This document shows positions 47,480 through 59,454 of a stretch of 64,000 bases of DNA, piece after piece (position 1 is the stretch's first letter; each line of letters opens with the position of its first letter). The stretch spans positions 7,102,723-7,166,722 of the forward strand of contig CM035809.1 in NCBI GenBank assembly GCA_020466095.1, written 5' to 3'. The DNA is from Chlorops oryzae (Eukaryota; Arthropoda; Insecta; Diptera; Chloropidae). The position numbers were made by a program, and so were the translations under genes. The notes under the pieces are model-generated. The model had not been told where the DNA came from. It searched no databases and worked only from the letters and a program-made list of their open reading frames with translations.

Positions 47480-47970
47480 AAAAGGAAAACTTTCCCAGCC
47501 GACCATATTCGAGCTCTTAGAGAAAGGAGTGTTAAAAGACTCATAACGGAACTTTTCCAAGTTCAGCTTACGGGGCCTTTTTTCAAAGGACCCAAACATC
47601 CGCTCGGGAGCATTGAGGAGACGAAAAGAAGTTTTCTTTGGTTTCTAAACCTGAAAAAGAGAATTTTCCGGGCTTTTTTCACCTGTAAAAACGCCCATTT
47701 CAAAGAAGGCGTTTTTATGAGCGCCGTGCAGACTTCTGTGGTTACCGGTTTTTTTTTACATCTGGGACAATAAAAATACTTTAATACAGCGCCAAAATGT
47801 ATGCTTATAAATATTTAGAATATTTACATTAGTGAGAAATCGTTTAAATCCTCTAGGCATGCCTATTCAAACAGATCTCAGGGCAGTATTTGAGAATTTG
47901 TGCTGGTCTCCTTAAAACCTCGATTTAGCTCAATTAGTGAGGGTCTAAATATCCAATTGTATACCTTTAG
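47480..47970 (-). repeat. Dispersed repeat R, copy 2, with adjoining motif-bounded segment
   Basis: 47480-47750 on the minus strand matches 54080-54440. Landmarks are GTAACC and then ACGGCGCTC, followed at a distance by GAACTT, TTATGAGTCTTTTAACACTC and CTCGAATATGG. Next to it, 47789-47970 is bounded by CAGCGCCAAAATGTATG and TATACCTTTAGGTGCTG, which are imperfect inverted copies of one another (about 12 of 17) and variants of the dispersed GCATACTTTTAG motif. Short frames across it are not conserved in the other copies. Confidence 0.45.
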
Positions 47971-48309
47971 GTGCTGCAAATATAACCCTCCCAACTAGCT
48001 ATTAGATTAGCCTGAAATGAGACGTGCACAGTACGGTGGACAGTTCTCGTATCGTATCACATCTTACTTTGTGCTGTGCACGTGTTCGAGCACCTCCTGT
48101 ACATAGTTCCAGCTGGGATATTCTATTGTATATCTTAATTCGCCTTATCTGCTTGTGAAGAGACGATTGAGAAGATTTGCTCTCTCATGTTTTTGATCTC
48201 TGCTGTGGTCAAACCGGTTTGTGCTTTGGGTTATTTGAGTGGTTTGTGGATGAGAGATGTTCGGCGATGTGGTATAGAAGAGTTTTCTTATCTTCCCCGT
48301 GCGTCCCTC

Positions 48310-48470
48310 CAGTGCCGGTTTTAGCACTGACAGCGCCCTGGGCGAGATTTAGTCCGCGCCCTCTAAATAAAAATGAAATTAAACCAAAAAGTGATTTGGT
48401 GTCCCTTTTATCCGGCGCCCTGGGAGGTTGCCCCACCGCGCCCTACCCAAACGTTGCATATGCGCCGCTC
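48310..48470. other. GC-rich island with GCGCCCTGGG repeats
   Basis: CAGCGCCCTGGGCGAGATTT, CCGCGCCCTCTAAAT, GGCGCCCTGGGAGG and CCGCGCCCTACCC recur within 120 bases and stand out from AT-rich surroundings. Two of them form an irregular tandem/inverted set. It resembles the body of a short interspersed repeat, but I cannot name one and no second copy is in the window. Confidence 0.4.
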
Positions 48471-48586
48471 TCCTACAAATCCACTTTGTTCTCGCTGATT
48501 TGACGCGTAAAATTCGAATTCGCCGTTTCGCCGGAGCCAGAAGATTCTAGAAAATTCTTGCTATAATATATTTAATACACATTAGG

Positions 48587-48752
48587 GGTATTCACAAAGG
48601 CGTGTTAAAAACGTTGGAAAGTCGGAAATCGGAAAATTGCGACTTTTAAAAATTTGTTTTAAACTTTTTTCGTATCTTGCACAACTTTTTAAGCAGTTAA
48701 AATTTTCCGATTTTCCGACTTTCCTATTTTCCGACGCCTTTGTGAATACCCC
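48587..48752. mobile_element. Palindromic MITE, 166 bp, TA-flanked
   Basis: Perfect terminal inverted repeats GGGGTATTCACAAAGGCG and complement, with TA on both sides. The inner part also pairs (GGAAAGTCGGAAATCGGAAA with TTTCCGATTTTCCGACTTTCC-like strings), so nearly the whole element can fold. The target TA suggests mobilisation by a Tc1/mariner-type transposase supplied elsewhere. It has no coding capacity. The start may be off by a base or two. Confidence 0.88.
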
Positions 48753-49264
48753 TATTATAACGTCGAAAAAAATCTACCTAAAACAAGGTAGACATTGTAC
48801 TTTATTCCAATTCATTCGCACGAGGGCAATGTGTCCAACAAACCCATTCAAAAGGAAGAATTTAATAAGGATAATTTACAATATCAAAATGACATTTTCG
48901 ATAATATTGGCAACCCTCTGATGCGAGCAAATTCAATTGCAAGGCATTCGAATGGACTTTCAAAGCATGTTCAAACGCAGCACTGCATCGGTGTTTCTTT
49001 TCCCCCTTCTAACCAAATGTGCATGCTCCTGTACGAATTGTACCTATGTCAAATGGTCCTTTCTATATACACACACACGTATGTATGTAGAAAATAAGCA
49101 AATATGAAGAGAATGTAGGCCTAGAACTGCATAAAAGCCTGTTATACGGATAACGGAAGAGGGGGATGCCGACCACGGTCTATCGATGAATTGAATGCGT
49201 GGCGGGATATTGGCAAGAGTTGCCACATCTACACACCGCTACACATCAATGTATGAGCAGTGAC

Positions 49265-49335
49265 ATAAAGCCAACAACACACCCACACTCATGCCCACAC
49301 AACACACACCCACACACACATCCGAGTGGACACAC
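49265..49335 (+). repeat. CA microsatellite
   Basis: CACACCCACACTCATGCCC and CACACACCCACACACACA: interrupted CA repeats. No other content is recognised between 48760 and 50300 apart from small GT and GTAT runs near 49790-49830. Confidence 0.75.
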
Positions 49336-50319
49336 ATTTATATTGTAATACTGTTGCACATTGAGCACTCTATAGGGGTATTTTGTGTGTGCTTGGTTTT
49401 TCTTTTCCTCGCATTTTCGCCTCTTTTTTCGCGGAATCCGAAACGAGAAAGCTTAGCTGTCAGCAAAACGAGAAAGGGGAAAGTACAAAAATGCAAAAAT
49501 CGGTGTGCATAGAGAGTAAAGATAGGTGTCCGGCGGACCATTCGGACTAAAGGGGGCCTCGCAATAACAATAAGAACAACAACAAAATTGTTGCATATGC
49601 ATAAAGCAAAAGCGAAACATAACACAAAGGAACGAGGGAAATGGGTGAAATGGGATTTTATATATTTTTTTATTTTCACAAATTTTTTCTTCCCTTCGAA
49701 TTCGTTTTCTTCTTTTGATTTTTAGATTTGTTCGAGAGCGAAAAATGCAGCATGTTATGACAGGAGACGCTTACACACGCAAGCACACAAATGTATATGT
49801 ATGGTAATATGCATATATGTATGTATGAATGTGTGGCGCTTTCCTTGTGCGTATGAGTTTAGGGGCAAACTGAAGTCGCAAAAAAAAATCATCCATTTGA
49901 TGACCAAATCGGGAAGAAAAAAATCCTTGCTCCATTTTGGGGGGTTTCGGATTTAAGGTGTAGAGGGGAGATGGGGGCATTAACGCGGGTGTGTGTGTTC
50001 GTTCCACTTTGAAATAACATTGTTAGGACTGTGGAACCTCGTCGATCATCCACTGGCTAAGTGGTGTGGGGAGGACAAACTTGAGGAGAATCGCGAAAAA
50101 TTCTAAACGAAATTGCTTCGAGCGAGCTGAAAAAGGGAAATGAAGTTTTAGACTTGATAAAGCACTCACACCTTCGTTGGCATACATTTTTTTTTTTTCG
50201 ACATACATATGTATAAAGATATTCCTACGAAGGTAGGAAGTAAAAAATTCGAAGCATATCTTTAGGCAGCCTGCACATAACGTATGCTTGTGGGTGCTGC
50301 GTGGTCGAGCAATAGGCCT

Positions 50320-53300
50320 CTATGTGCACGGCGTTTTTTTTTTTTTTTGTTCACGCACACACTGATGCCAGCCTTCGACTAACTTTGCACGCATTATTGC
50401 GCGCTCCTTCGCTGCACACACAACCCACTCCTCCTGCTCCTTCTGCTCCTCCACGCTTTAGACGCATTCGCTGGCTCGGAAATTTGTGTCCAAAACACAC
50501 GTTGCGTAGGCAGGCAATGTTTCATAACGTGGGCACACGTTTTGAGAGCAAGCCATCGAATTGGCGGCTAGCCTCTCGTACACACAACAGCCAACAGTAG
50601 TAGTCGCAAAGCATAGCGAAACCGTAGGTTGCAAATTTTTAGGCGCATTGTAAAAACGAGATTTGGTCTTCGGTCATTTCACATATACGAACAAAATCAC
50701 AACAAAAAAAAAGGAAAACATTCTTCATTCTCTGACAGCGGCAGCGGCTAACAATCGCTGTTGCAATCCCTACACACATCCACATATCAACTCGAGACCC
50801 CAGTCATACACACACACACACACACACACACACGAATGTGTCCATTGTTTAGGTGTGTGCGTCAACGGTGCCAGCATCGGCTTCAGCTTCAGCTTCCAGT
50901 ATCCGCGCGCACGTTCATTCAAATGCGTTTGTGTGTTTAGAATTATATTTTCGCGAATTCGCGTCCTCTGAACTGTCCCTGCCGTCATCGCGTTCGTCCT
51001 TCTCCTCGGTGTTCGTGTGCGTTTGTGTGTGTGTGCTTTCGTTTATTTTGCACGCCGTTTATGCAATCATTTTGTGTGCATTCCGACGAGAGCACAGCGC
51101 CGCGTCCACATCCGTATCCGTGTGTGCTTTGTGTTAGGCCATATACACAGAATTTTTTGTTGTTTGCGTTTGGTTATTTTATATTGTTGTTGTTGCTTTT
51201 GTTTCGCGAAAACATTTTTTTCTTCCTTCTGATTTTTGCTGTAATCGCGTTAACAACATCAACGTCAAAAGCGCGCAATATTCGCTGCCGCTGCATCATT
51301 ATTTAGCATCGCAACGTCAAAGTCATCGGAGCCATCAGCGGCAACAGCAGCAATAGCAGCAACAACAACAATAACAACAATAACGATAACGAGGATAGCA
51401 ACAACAAAAAACAGAGACAATTACAACAATCACGAACGTCAGCGGCTGGCTGGCTGGCTGGATGGCTGGCAGGCAGCGTGGATACACTCTCGCAACTATC
51501 ACGCCTCAGCATTCGTGGCGGCGTAGCGTGACCCGTTGTTAGAGTCTGCTTTGTCGACGTCGTCAACAATTTCAATATCATTGCAACAGAAAACTGCTAA
51601 ACGCGCACCAGACGCGGCGCTTTTTTTCCAACTAACGGCAAAAACATAGACATAGGAACATATTAATACCCGGCACAATATCACTATCACCAGTAAATCT
51701 ATATTCTTGCGAAAAAGGCCGTGTTCTTCATTATCAAAAGTCTTTCGTTTCCTCGCTATATGTTCTTTTTTTTTTTGTCAAAAATCACACAACAATTTTT
51801 CTTCGAAGCAAATTTCCTTAAAAAACAACAACAAACAATAATAGCAGCAACAAGAAAGCCCTCATTTAGCAGTGAACAACTATAAGAAGAACAACAAAAG
51901 CTCACAAGGAAATCATCTTGAAGGACGCGAATCAACCGGAATGTGAAAATTCCAATAGTGAACAGTTGGTCTGTGAAGTGAAGAACAAGAAACAAACAAA
52001 AAACTATGTTCAAAAGTGAAATCTTCGAAATTTAATTCAATTCCTTAAAGTCTGAAATAAATTTTCTCCGACTTTTTGCAGTAATTTTCAAGAAAATGTA
52101 GCGCCGAAAATTTTGACTTTAAAAAATTATAAAAAAAAATTTTTTTTAATTAAATAAATTCATTAGACTTTCAGTTTGAATTCCGGTCCCCCGAAATTGC
52201 CGCTTTGGACTTGAATTAAAAATTTTTTCCCAATTAAATAGTGCACACATCACCATCATCGCCCACATCATCGTTGTCCTCGAACAATTTTTCGTCCTCT
52301 TTTTTTCGTCCAACCAAATTCCTTCCGTCTTGGCCTTGAGAGAAAAAGTCATATAAAAAATTTCGCAAGGAAAATGTTTGCCCTAGTTGAGAAATTTTCT
52401 TCGTCCTCCTCCGTTCACGTTCAGCATTTCTCGTCGCAGAAGCTTTGCTTGAGCGCCGCCACTCCATCCTGAGTGCCGAAGATCGACGAACGATGTTATC
52501 CTGAGACGGTATGTGACCTGCGAAATATGTGAGCGAAATCTAAGTTTTCCTTTCGAACTTCACATCAAACTCAATAGTCACACAGCAACAAACAGCAACA
52601 ACAACAACAGCACGCGCTCAACGCAATAGAATATCTTCTTTTGTAAGCCAAAACACAAACGGTCAGATCAATCAAAGCCAATCAAAGCCAATCAAAGTCA
52701 ACCAATGTAGAAACCCAATAGCGCCAAGATCTTCAATTCAAAGAGTTAAAGCAACAGCAACAGCGCCAGATAAACCATCAATAAAGCAACGGTAACTTCA
52801 TCGAAATAACCCAAAAAACCATTTAAGAAAGAAAGAAAAACAAAAGCAAACAAAAACAAACCCTCAACAACAACCAAACTAAAAAAAAAAAATAGCGTCT
52901 GAATTTTTAAAACATTTTACCGGCCATTTTAATTTGAGTTCCTCGTTTCGATCAGCAGCTCGTTTCGCATATTTTCGATTTCGGGTCAAAAAGATAAATC
53001 ACGAAAAAACCAAAACAAAACAAAAAAAAAAAAAAAACTCAACTAAAGGACGATCTGAGTACATGAATTTCGGCTCACATCTCGGAAAATTCAAATCGAA
53101 TTCAGACGTTTTCATTTCCTTTGGAATCGATCTTTCGCAAAACTACGAAATTACCTGAATCAAAAATTAATAAAAAAAAAAATTTAGATAACTTAACGAA
53201 ATTATTGTAAGCAAAATTAGCAAAGAAAAGAAATTTTTTTTTTAAATTAAATTTATAAAAGAAAAACAATTAAGCAAACGAACACACACCAACAGAGACC

Positions 53301-53426
53301 ACAAATTGAAGACTTTAGTTTTATATTGTTAAAAAAAGCCAAAAATTTTCTCGTCGCGTTATGAAAATGCAAAACGATATCAATAATCATTGTGATATAA
53401 AATTTTTTATCAACGTTCATTTAAGG
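50320..53426 (+). promoter_or_regulatory. Candidate promoter and long 5' leader, alternative first exon 1
   Basis: A GC-richer tract with TCG/CGT-rich patches, a CA run (50806-50833), CTGG repeats (51445-51475) and AAC/AGC/CAG repeats (51330-51440, 52575-52620), turning into A-rich leader-like sequence (52800-53350). This progression is typical of fly TATA-less promoters followed by long leaders. The tract ends at a splice-donor-like AGG|GTGAGT at 53426/53427. TCATTT near 50674 could be an initiator, but no matching downstream element is seen. Strand and exon status are inferred. Confidence 0.35.
53361..53426 (+). CDS. Candidate first coding exon (22 codons), unknown gene
   Basis: An ATG at 53361 opens a 66-base frame (MKMQNDINNHCDIKFFINVH and two more residues) that runs exactly, in phase 0, into AGG|GTGAGT, a near-consensus splice donor. 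The upstream leader is A-rich. I recognise no protein. A 31-residue frame just upstream (53064-53158) would be an upstream ORF of the same transcript. The evidence is only the frame plus the donor, so confidence is low. Confidence 0.22.
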
Positions 53427-53592
53427 GTGAGTAGACCAAAGTATTGATTATGAACATTTCGAGTCCTTCATGAGTGGGCACAAGTCCTCGAGAACACTCA
53501 TGAGGGACTTTACTTCAATTATTTCTTGATTTTAAGTAATCTAAATAATTCAATAATTCATTAATTAGTGGGGCAAGAGAAAATACTTAAAA

Positions 53593-53832
53593 TCAACACC
53601 TAGATGTATGCTTTCAATTATTTCAAAACTAATTTTTATAACTTTAAGCCTTTACCAATGGTTCATAACAAAGGCTCTAAGAAGATTCACATAACTTTTA
53701 AAATCCTTGGTCAGGAGGTTTTTAAGTAGACAAAGTTCAAAGAACGAACAGATATCTGACTATTGGAATTATTCTTTATATTTATTAGCATACTTTTAGA
53801 GGCTCAGTTTCAAAATTTTCTATTTCTCTAGC
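53593..53832 (+). repeat. Motif-bounded repeat M, copy 1
   Basis: About 240 bases, repeated in the same orientation at 55588-55812 with roughly 80 percent identity. It opens with AACACCTAGATGTATGC and ends with TTAGCATACTTTTAGAGG, which are imperfect inverted copies of one motif. The middle shares TAACTTTAAGCCTTTACCAA and AAGTAGACAAAGTT. It resembles a MITE whose terminal repeats carry the motif. Confidence 0.65.
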
Positions 53833-54041
53833 CATATATCAGTTCATTAAAGTGGCTTAGTCATTTTAAATACATATTGAGCTAGGCTTTTAACAGCTAG
53901 TAAGGATCTTAGTAAAATTTTAAATAAGCCTCTTTGGTAAGAAATTACAATTATGTTATCAATAACAACACCTGAAATTATGCAATTGAATATTTAAAAA
54001 CCAATAGAGCCTTATCAACGCCTCAAGAGGATATGTGAGAA

Positions 54042-54492
54042 CCCCAAAAGTATTGCAAAGATAGGTCTTTATGGACACATCCATAGTTACCCAGTCCGTA
54101 CGGCGCTCCTAAAGATTCTTTTAGCGGAGCGCAAATGCTCGAAAAACTTTCCGACAGGAACCCTAAATGAAAGTTTTTTTACGCAGAAAAGTCCATGGAT
54201 GTAGTGTATTTTTCGGGATCTGAAAATTTATCTTCTTTGATTGCTAGAATGCTCTTTAAGAGTCTATTTGGACCCTCCTTCAGATATACATTTTTAAGAA
54301 ATGACTAGTTTAGTCTACCCAAATGATCCAAGGCGGTGTATTTTGCGGCCTTTGTAAAAGAACTTCTTCTGCAGAGTTTGGTTAGGAGTCCTTTAAGACG
54401 CTCATTTAAAGCACTCCGAATATGGTTCACTGAGAATGACCACATATCACATTACCGGAACAATTTCAATTATTTATATGCATACTTTTGGG
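54042..54492 (+). repeat. Dispersed repeat R, copy 3, bounded by the motif
   Basis: CCCCAAAAGTATTGC (54042) and GCATACTTTTGGG (54480) form an inverted pair bounding about 450 bases. The inside matches 24180-24600 and 47480-47750 in reverse. This copy is the best guide to the full unit because both boundary motifs survive. Confidence 0.5.
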
Positions 54493-55587
54493 AACTGAAG
54501 TTAAATATTTTCTGCTTCTCTATTAAAAAGCCTCTATCTATGCTCACCACTTAAAATATTTCTCGTATTCCATGCCTTTGATACGGATAAAAAAAATTTT
54601 GATATAAGCTTTTGATTGCATTTCGAGAAGTTGCGGCCATATATCGTTTAAATAGACAAATGATCTATAAAGTAAGGGACTCTGAGGACACAGGGAACAA
54701 GGATTTTTTCTTGTATTTATACTTTTTTGTTTTCTTTATCAGAACTTCTTTCAAGTTTTGAGGATATTCTTAGAGTCTTGGACAAGTTTCGTTAATAAAA
54801 GCGTATATCTAATTTAAAGAAATAGTTTTGAAGTAGTTTTTTTTCTTTTGTTCGCCTTTTATTCTTTGGAAAGAGTTCAACGTTTGCGGAGCATTATTTT
54901 AGGTGCAAAATTTGAATAATTTCTGTTGGCCTATCAGAAATTCTTAATTTAGTTTTGTAATAACACGCCTATTAATATAAGATCTCAGAAAGTTAATACG
55001 GAATTATACACAGCTTTTAAATGCTGAAACCAAGATCAATAAATACTTGTAATTCATCTGTAAATTAGAAATGCATACTTTTAGGGCCTAATTAAAATAT
55101 ATTTGCCTGGCCCTTTTAATGAACTCACATCTTTCTCTATGATATCCTTGATCAGTTATAGTTTTGGCAATCTCTTTTTATGAACGATCTCTCTCTATGC
55201 ACTCATGAGTAGACTAAAATTTTTGACAAATTTCAGTCTGATTATAATTTCTGAAAATTTAGGACTAAAAGACCTAAAAATGGCCAGCTTTGAGTTCAAA
55301 GATGCTCTCTACTCTCTCTCTCTCTCTCTCTCTCTTGTTGTTCTACATAACTTCAAATCTCGTCTTGAGTCCTGAAATAAGAAGACGTGGCTCAAACTCT
55401 TGGTCAGCTATAATATTTTATGACTCTTTTTAGTTCATGGACTAAAGGCTGAGAACTATTTCTAAATAATTTGCAGCAAGTGTCCAATTCCTTTCATTCA
55501 AAAGGAATCTTTCTGTAAATTAACACCAAAAACCACTATTAAAACAGTTCTTTTCATTATAAATAGAACAATAGAAACTTTTTATAT

Positions 55588-55812
55588 TCAACACCTAGAT
55601 GTATGCTTTTGATTATTTCAAAACAAATTGATATAACTTTAAGCCTTTACCAATGGTTCATAATTAAGACTCTTCTCAAATCCTTGCTTAAGAGGTTCTT
55701 AAGTAGACAAAGTTACAAGAACGAACATTTTTCTGCCTATTGGACTTATTCATTATATTTCTTAGCATACTTTTAGAAGCTCATTTTAAATATTTTATGT
55801 TGCTCTAATTAT
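55588..55812 (+). repeat. Motif-bounded repeat M, copy 2
   Basis: Partner of 53593-53832, 2 kb away in the same orientation. Shared ends are AACACCTAGATGTATGC and TTAGCATACTTTTAGAAG. Several internal deletions shorten it by about 15 bases. Confidence 0.65.
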
Positions 55813-56157
55813 AAACCTGATTAAATAAGAAAAACTACCTCGACTTCTCCAATTTTGCCAACTTGGACTACCGTCGGGAAATTTGTACCTTTGTCAGCCA
55901 CATTTTAATCTCTATTTTCCTACACTAAGTTGGTCTTTAAAACCTCCTTAAATGTTTTTTTAGGATTTTTGCAGCTAACATATCCGAATTTTTGAACTTT
56001 TATTTCAAATTTTCGAATTTTTTTTTCGTAGATCGTTTATATGATAAAAACCAAAACGATTTTAAGACAAACTTCTCCAACTAAAGATGAGTATAATAAA
56101 TCAATACATTTCCTATGATAAAAGATCGTCCACCCATGGTGGATTTTTAATGAACAG

Positions 56158-56396
56158 AGCTCGGATTTTGTTGGCTTTTATTGTATAAATTTAAAGCATA
56201 CTTTATGGAGACAAATTTTTCTTAATTATCGTCTTGCGAATAAGTTTAGCAAAGTTTTACTTCAAACCGCTTTTCTAATTTAAAAAAAAAATCATTTTGA
56301 AGTTGAAAATCGATTCAAATCTAACCCTTATGTGAGATGAACAAAATTTGTACTCCAAAAAGTATGCTCCAAATTTATAAAATTGAAAAAATCCTA
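56158..56396. mobile_element. Family-2 palindromic MITE, complete copy (~239 bp)
   Basis: One end reads GCTCGGATTTTGTTGGCTTT, then AAATTTAAAGCATACTTTAT and GGAGACAAATTT. The other end is the imperfect complement (AAATTTGTACTCCAAAAAGT, then ATGCTCCAAATTTATAAAAT). The centre contains CAAACCGCTTTTCTAATTTA and ATGTGAGATGAAC, as in the other copies. There is no coding frame. The target duplication cannot be fixed. Confidence 0.7.
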
Positions 56397-57694
56397 ACCC
56401 TAACAATGAGTGTTTCGAAGACTAAAGGAACAGATAAATTTATAAATTCAACACCCTAAAGTATGAACTTCTGTATTCAATATATTCTCTGTAGACAGAA
56501 TATTTAATTATTAGCATACATATATCCTTATAAGCCCATCTTGAGCGAAGTCTTTTTGAATTGATTTTTTGAGGGTCTCAATTGATATCTATTAATAAAA
56601 TTAAAAGTTATATGAGTTGATTTTTAATTATTTCAATCAAAAAAGAGCATACGTTTTGGCTCTGAGTGTCAATTTTTTCTGTTTGACCATTAGTGTCCTC
56701 GCTTTGTGCGAAAATTAAGTATGGTCGGGAGAGTTTCTTTTTCATCTAAAATGCTTTCAATAGATACAAAAAAAACTTGAGTCAGTCGATGAATGCGATT
56801 TTCCGCCAAAAAGTATGCTTAGCCATTTCTCCAAAGTCAAACCTGTTGCTTAAATGACTAAAAAATTAGAATAAAACTGTGCTTCGAATGAATTTTATGG
56901 AAAAAAAAAATTTTAATTAATATACTGCTCAATAGGTCATCTCACAAATAATGCGAACAATTAAAATGAAACATAAGAAAATTAAAATGAATCGTTTCAA
57001 GTCCTGCTAACAGGATTCAATGATGCGAGCATTCGATCATTGTTGGCTACTTGAAACCAGCTGTAAGACTAACACTTACCATCATACAGCTGCGTCCACC
57101 AAAAAAAAAGACAAAAAAGAAAAAAACGAAACCCCAAGGCAAAAGTGCAGTTAGTTCAGTCGTTGTTGTTGCATTGTTGTTGGTTGCCTTTTTCATTTTT
57201 CTATGCACATCAGAATGAGAACGCATCAACACATGTGGACATGCGCAAACGCCGCTATGCATTTTCCCCACACACAAGAAAGTAGGGGAGAAGTCACTGC
57301 CGAGAATAGAGCCAAAGCCGAGTTAGCAGAACTGCATCTGTGTGCAGTAAATGCGTATTGCTCCTTTTCATGTGCTGGGGGCCGCGGTAAATGGACGTGT
57401 GAGGCGAATCCTAACCGTGCGACCAGAAAGCTTAGATAATCGAAAAAATAAAAATTAGTCATGAAAAAATTCCCAAAAAGCGGGGAACTCAAAGATGCAG
57501 CAATAGGGATGAGTGTCATTCAATGGTATTGAGGGCCTAGAAATTTTTGTTTTTTTTTATCGGCTTTTTTCAAATCTAGCGTGGGGAGCGCTGATGACAG
57601 TAGTTTAAGGAAGAAAAGTGCAGTTGCTTTTGTTCTTGTTGTTGGTTGTTGTTGTTTTTCGTGCATGTATTGGTGAGAAGAGACAGCGAAATAT

Positions 57695-57885
57695 AGAGAG
57701 AGAGCGAGAGAGAGAGAGAGAGAGAAAAGAGAGATAATAAAAACATGAAAGGCAGTTGAAGCATTGAAGGATGTAAAATGCAGCATGCATTTAGGCTGAA
57801 GTGACCAGTGCATTTCTTGGGAGCATGAGTGTATATTTGTGTGAGAGTGTATTTATGTGTGTGTGTGTGTGTGTGTGTGGATTGA
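57695..57885 (+). repeat. GA and GT microsatellites
   Basis: GAGAGA run at about 57695-57731 and GT run at about 57858-57879. Their complements give Ser/Leu-rich frames on the minus strand that are not genes. The GA run could bind GAGA factor near the presumed promoter. Confidence 0.8.
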
Positions 57886-58974
57886 AACATCGTAATGATG
57901 ATAACGAAGAATGATGAGGAGACATACACACTCATCGAATAGATCTATTTGGAATGCCTTTGATAGTCCAATCAAACCGATCAATAGGACTGATCATTCG
58001 ATATTTTGAAAAAAAAAAAAACTATAAAATGTAAAAAAAATTGTACGAAATCCTCTCGTTGTACCACCTCAATTCCTACTGATTCTCATATGAATGAATT
58101 GCTTAGTTTGCTGTTAGAGATAAGGTGTGCATCTGCTACGCACATCGGTCATGGGGGGGGTGCCACCTACCAACCTAAAACGCATCATCATTCCGGCAGG
58201 AGGCTTGTTTAGTTCGAGTGCGCCCTGTCTATGTATGTGTGCGCAATATCAATCTATGTATTTGGAATTGCACCCGCAGCAATTGCAGCACCACCATCGG
58301 CAGCAGCGGCAGCAGCAGCAGCAACAATTGAGGTACATAGAGGCAAAGGCAAAACTTTTTTCTATTTCTTCTCATGCGTTCGTTTGTGCCTCTTGCGCTG
58401 CACTGGATGGATAGTTGAACGAATTTCGGATGCAGCGAAGGTGGAGGAGTCGATGTCGGTGGCGCTGGTCATTGCTGTTGCACTCTTGAATGATGATTAT
58501 ACATAGTCCTCCTAGTATACGAGATTCACTCACGTTTTCACGTCTTATAAATAGCAAAAGTTGTACACATAGGCGAGAGGAGAAGGAGAGGCGGCAAGAG
58601 GAGGCACGAGAATGTAGATGGTGATGGCAATGGCGATGGAGACGCTGCGCTCGGACAACACGCGGACGTTTGCGTCTCGTGTTTCGTGTTTCGTCGTCGT
58701 GTGCATGTTTGTTTGGGGAGAAATTTTCGCGCGCGTTATTGCTCAAAAAAAAAAAGAAAGGAGAATAAAAAGGAAAATTGGGAAAAAGAAGGAAGACAAC
58801 GACGACGGCGGGCCGCATTACGCGACAACGGTGTAGAAGGTTTTTTGTTGCTTCCGTTCCCAGTTCTGTTCTGCTCTGTTTTGTTGTTGTTTTTTTTTTT
58901 GCCTCCTCTTTTTTATTTTTTTGGTGTGTGTTTTGTTTCTACTTGGTCTGCGCTTTCTTCTTTTCGACCATCAT

Positions 58975-59165
58975 CGATGGCAATGGCGATGGCGATGGAC
59001 ACCACTGCAACGATGGCTGCTTTAGCGATGGCGATGGCGATGACTATGACGACCGTGACTGCGATGACGATGACGGCGGCGGCGACGATGACGATGACGA
59101 CGACGACGACGGCAACAACGATGGCGATGGCGATGACGACGAAAACGAAAACGACAACAACGAAG
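58975..59165 (+). repeat. GATGGC/GACGAC trinucleotide-type repeat
   Basis: GGCGATGGCGATGG followed by imperfect GATGAC and GACGACGACGACGAC units. All frames stay open and read Asp/Gly, Thr/Met/Ala or Arg/His-type repeats on one strand and Val/Ile or Arg/His repeats on the other, as expected of a triplet repeat. The longest plus frame (58778-59266) ends in a short hydrophobic tail but shows no protein family. Confidence 0.85.
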
Positions 59166-59454
59166 TAGGAAAACACACCGAACGCATCTATCGTCCCGGA
59201 ACAGGCTGGCATACGGCTTTTGGACGTCTTTTGAGTACAACATTGCTTTTTTATATTCTCGGGTAAAAAGCTCTTAATAAAACGCATAAACTTTTGGCAC
59301 ACGGCAGCCAATGTCGATCACGGTCTTACACGCGGGCTACGCGCGGTTATTCCACTTTGTTTAGCCGGACGCAAAAGTTTCACCGTCGTCATTCGGTTCG
59401 TCCGTTCGGCGTCCGTCATTACAATTATAGATATCAAATAAACCCGAAATATAA

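Larger units (their letters stand above)
53427..57040 (+). other. Presumed intron, AT-rich, with dispersed motif repeats
   Basis: No gene. It holds a perfectly spaced hairpin (53463-53476 with 53495-53508, landmark TCATGAGTG), a CT run (55311-55335), and the densest cluster of the GCATACTTTT(A/G)G motif (53788, 54480, 55073, 55765). The direct repeat pair and the palindromic MITE at 56158 are listed separately. Confidence 0.4.

Noticed and set aside
58778..59266. 162-codon Asp/Gly-rich frame and overlapping frames on both strands
   Set aside because: The length comes from the GATGGC/GACGAC repeat. Alternative frames are equally open and no domain is visible.
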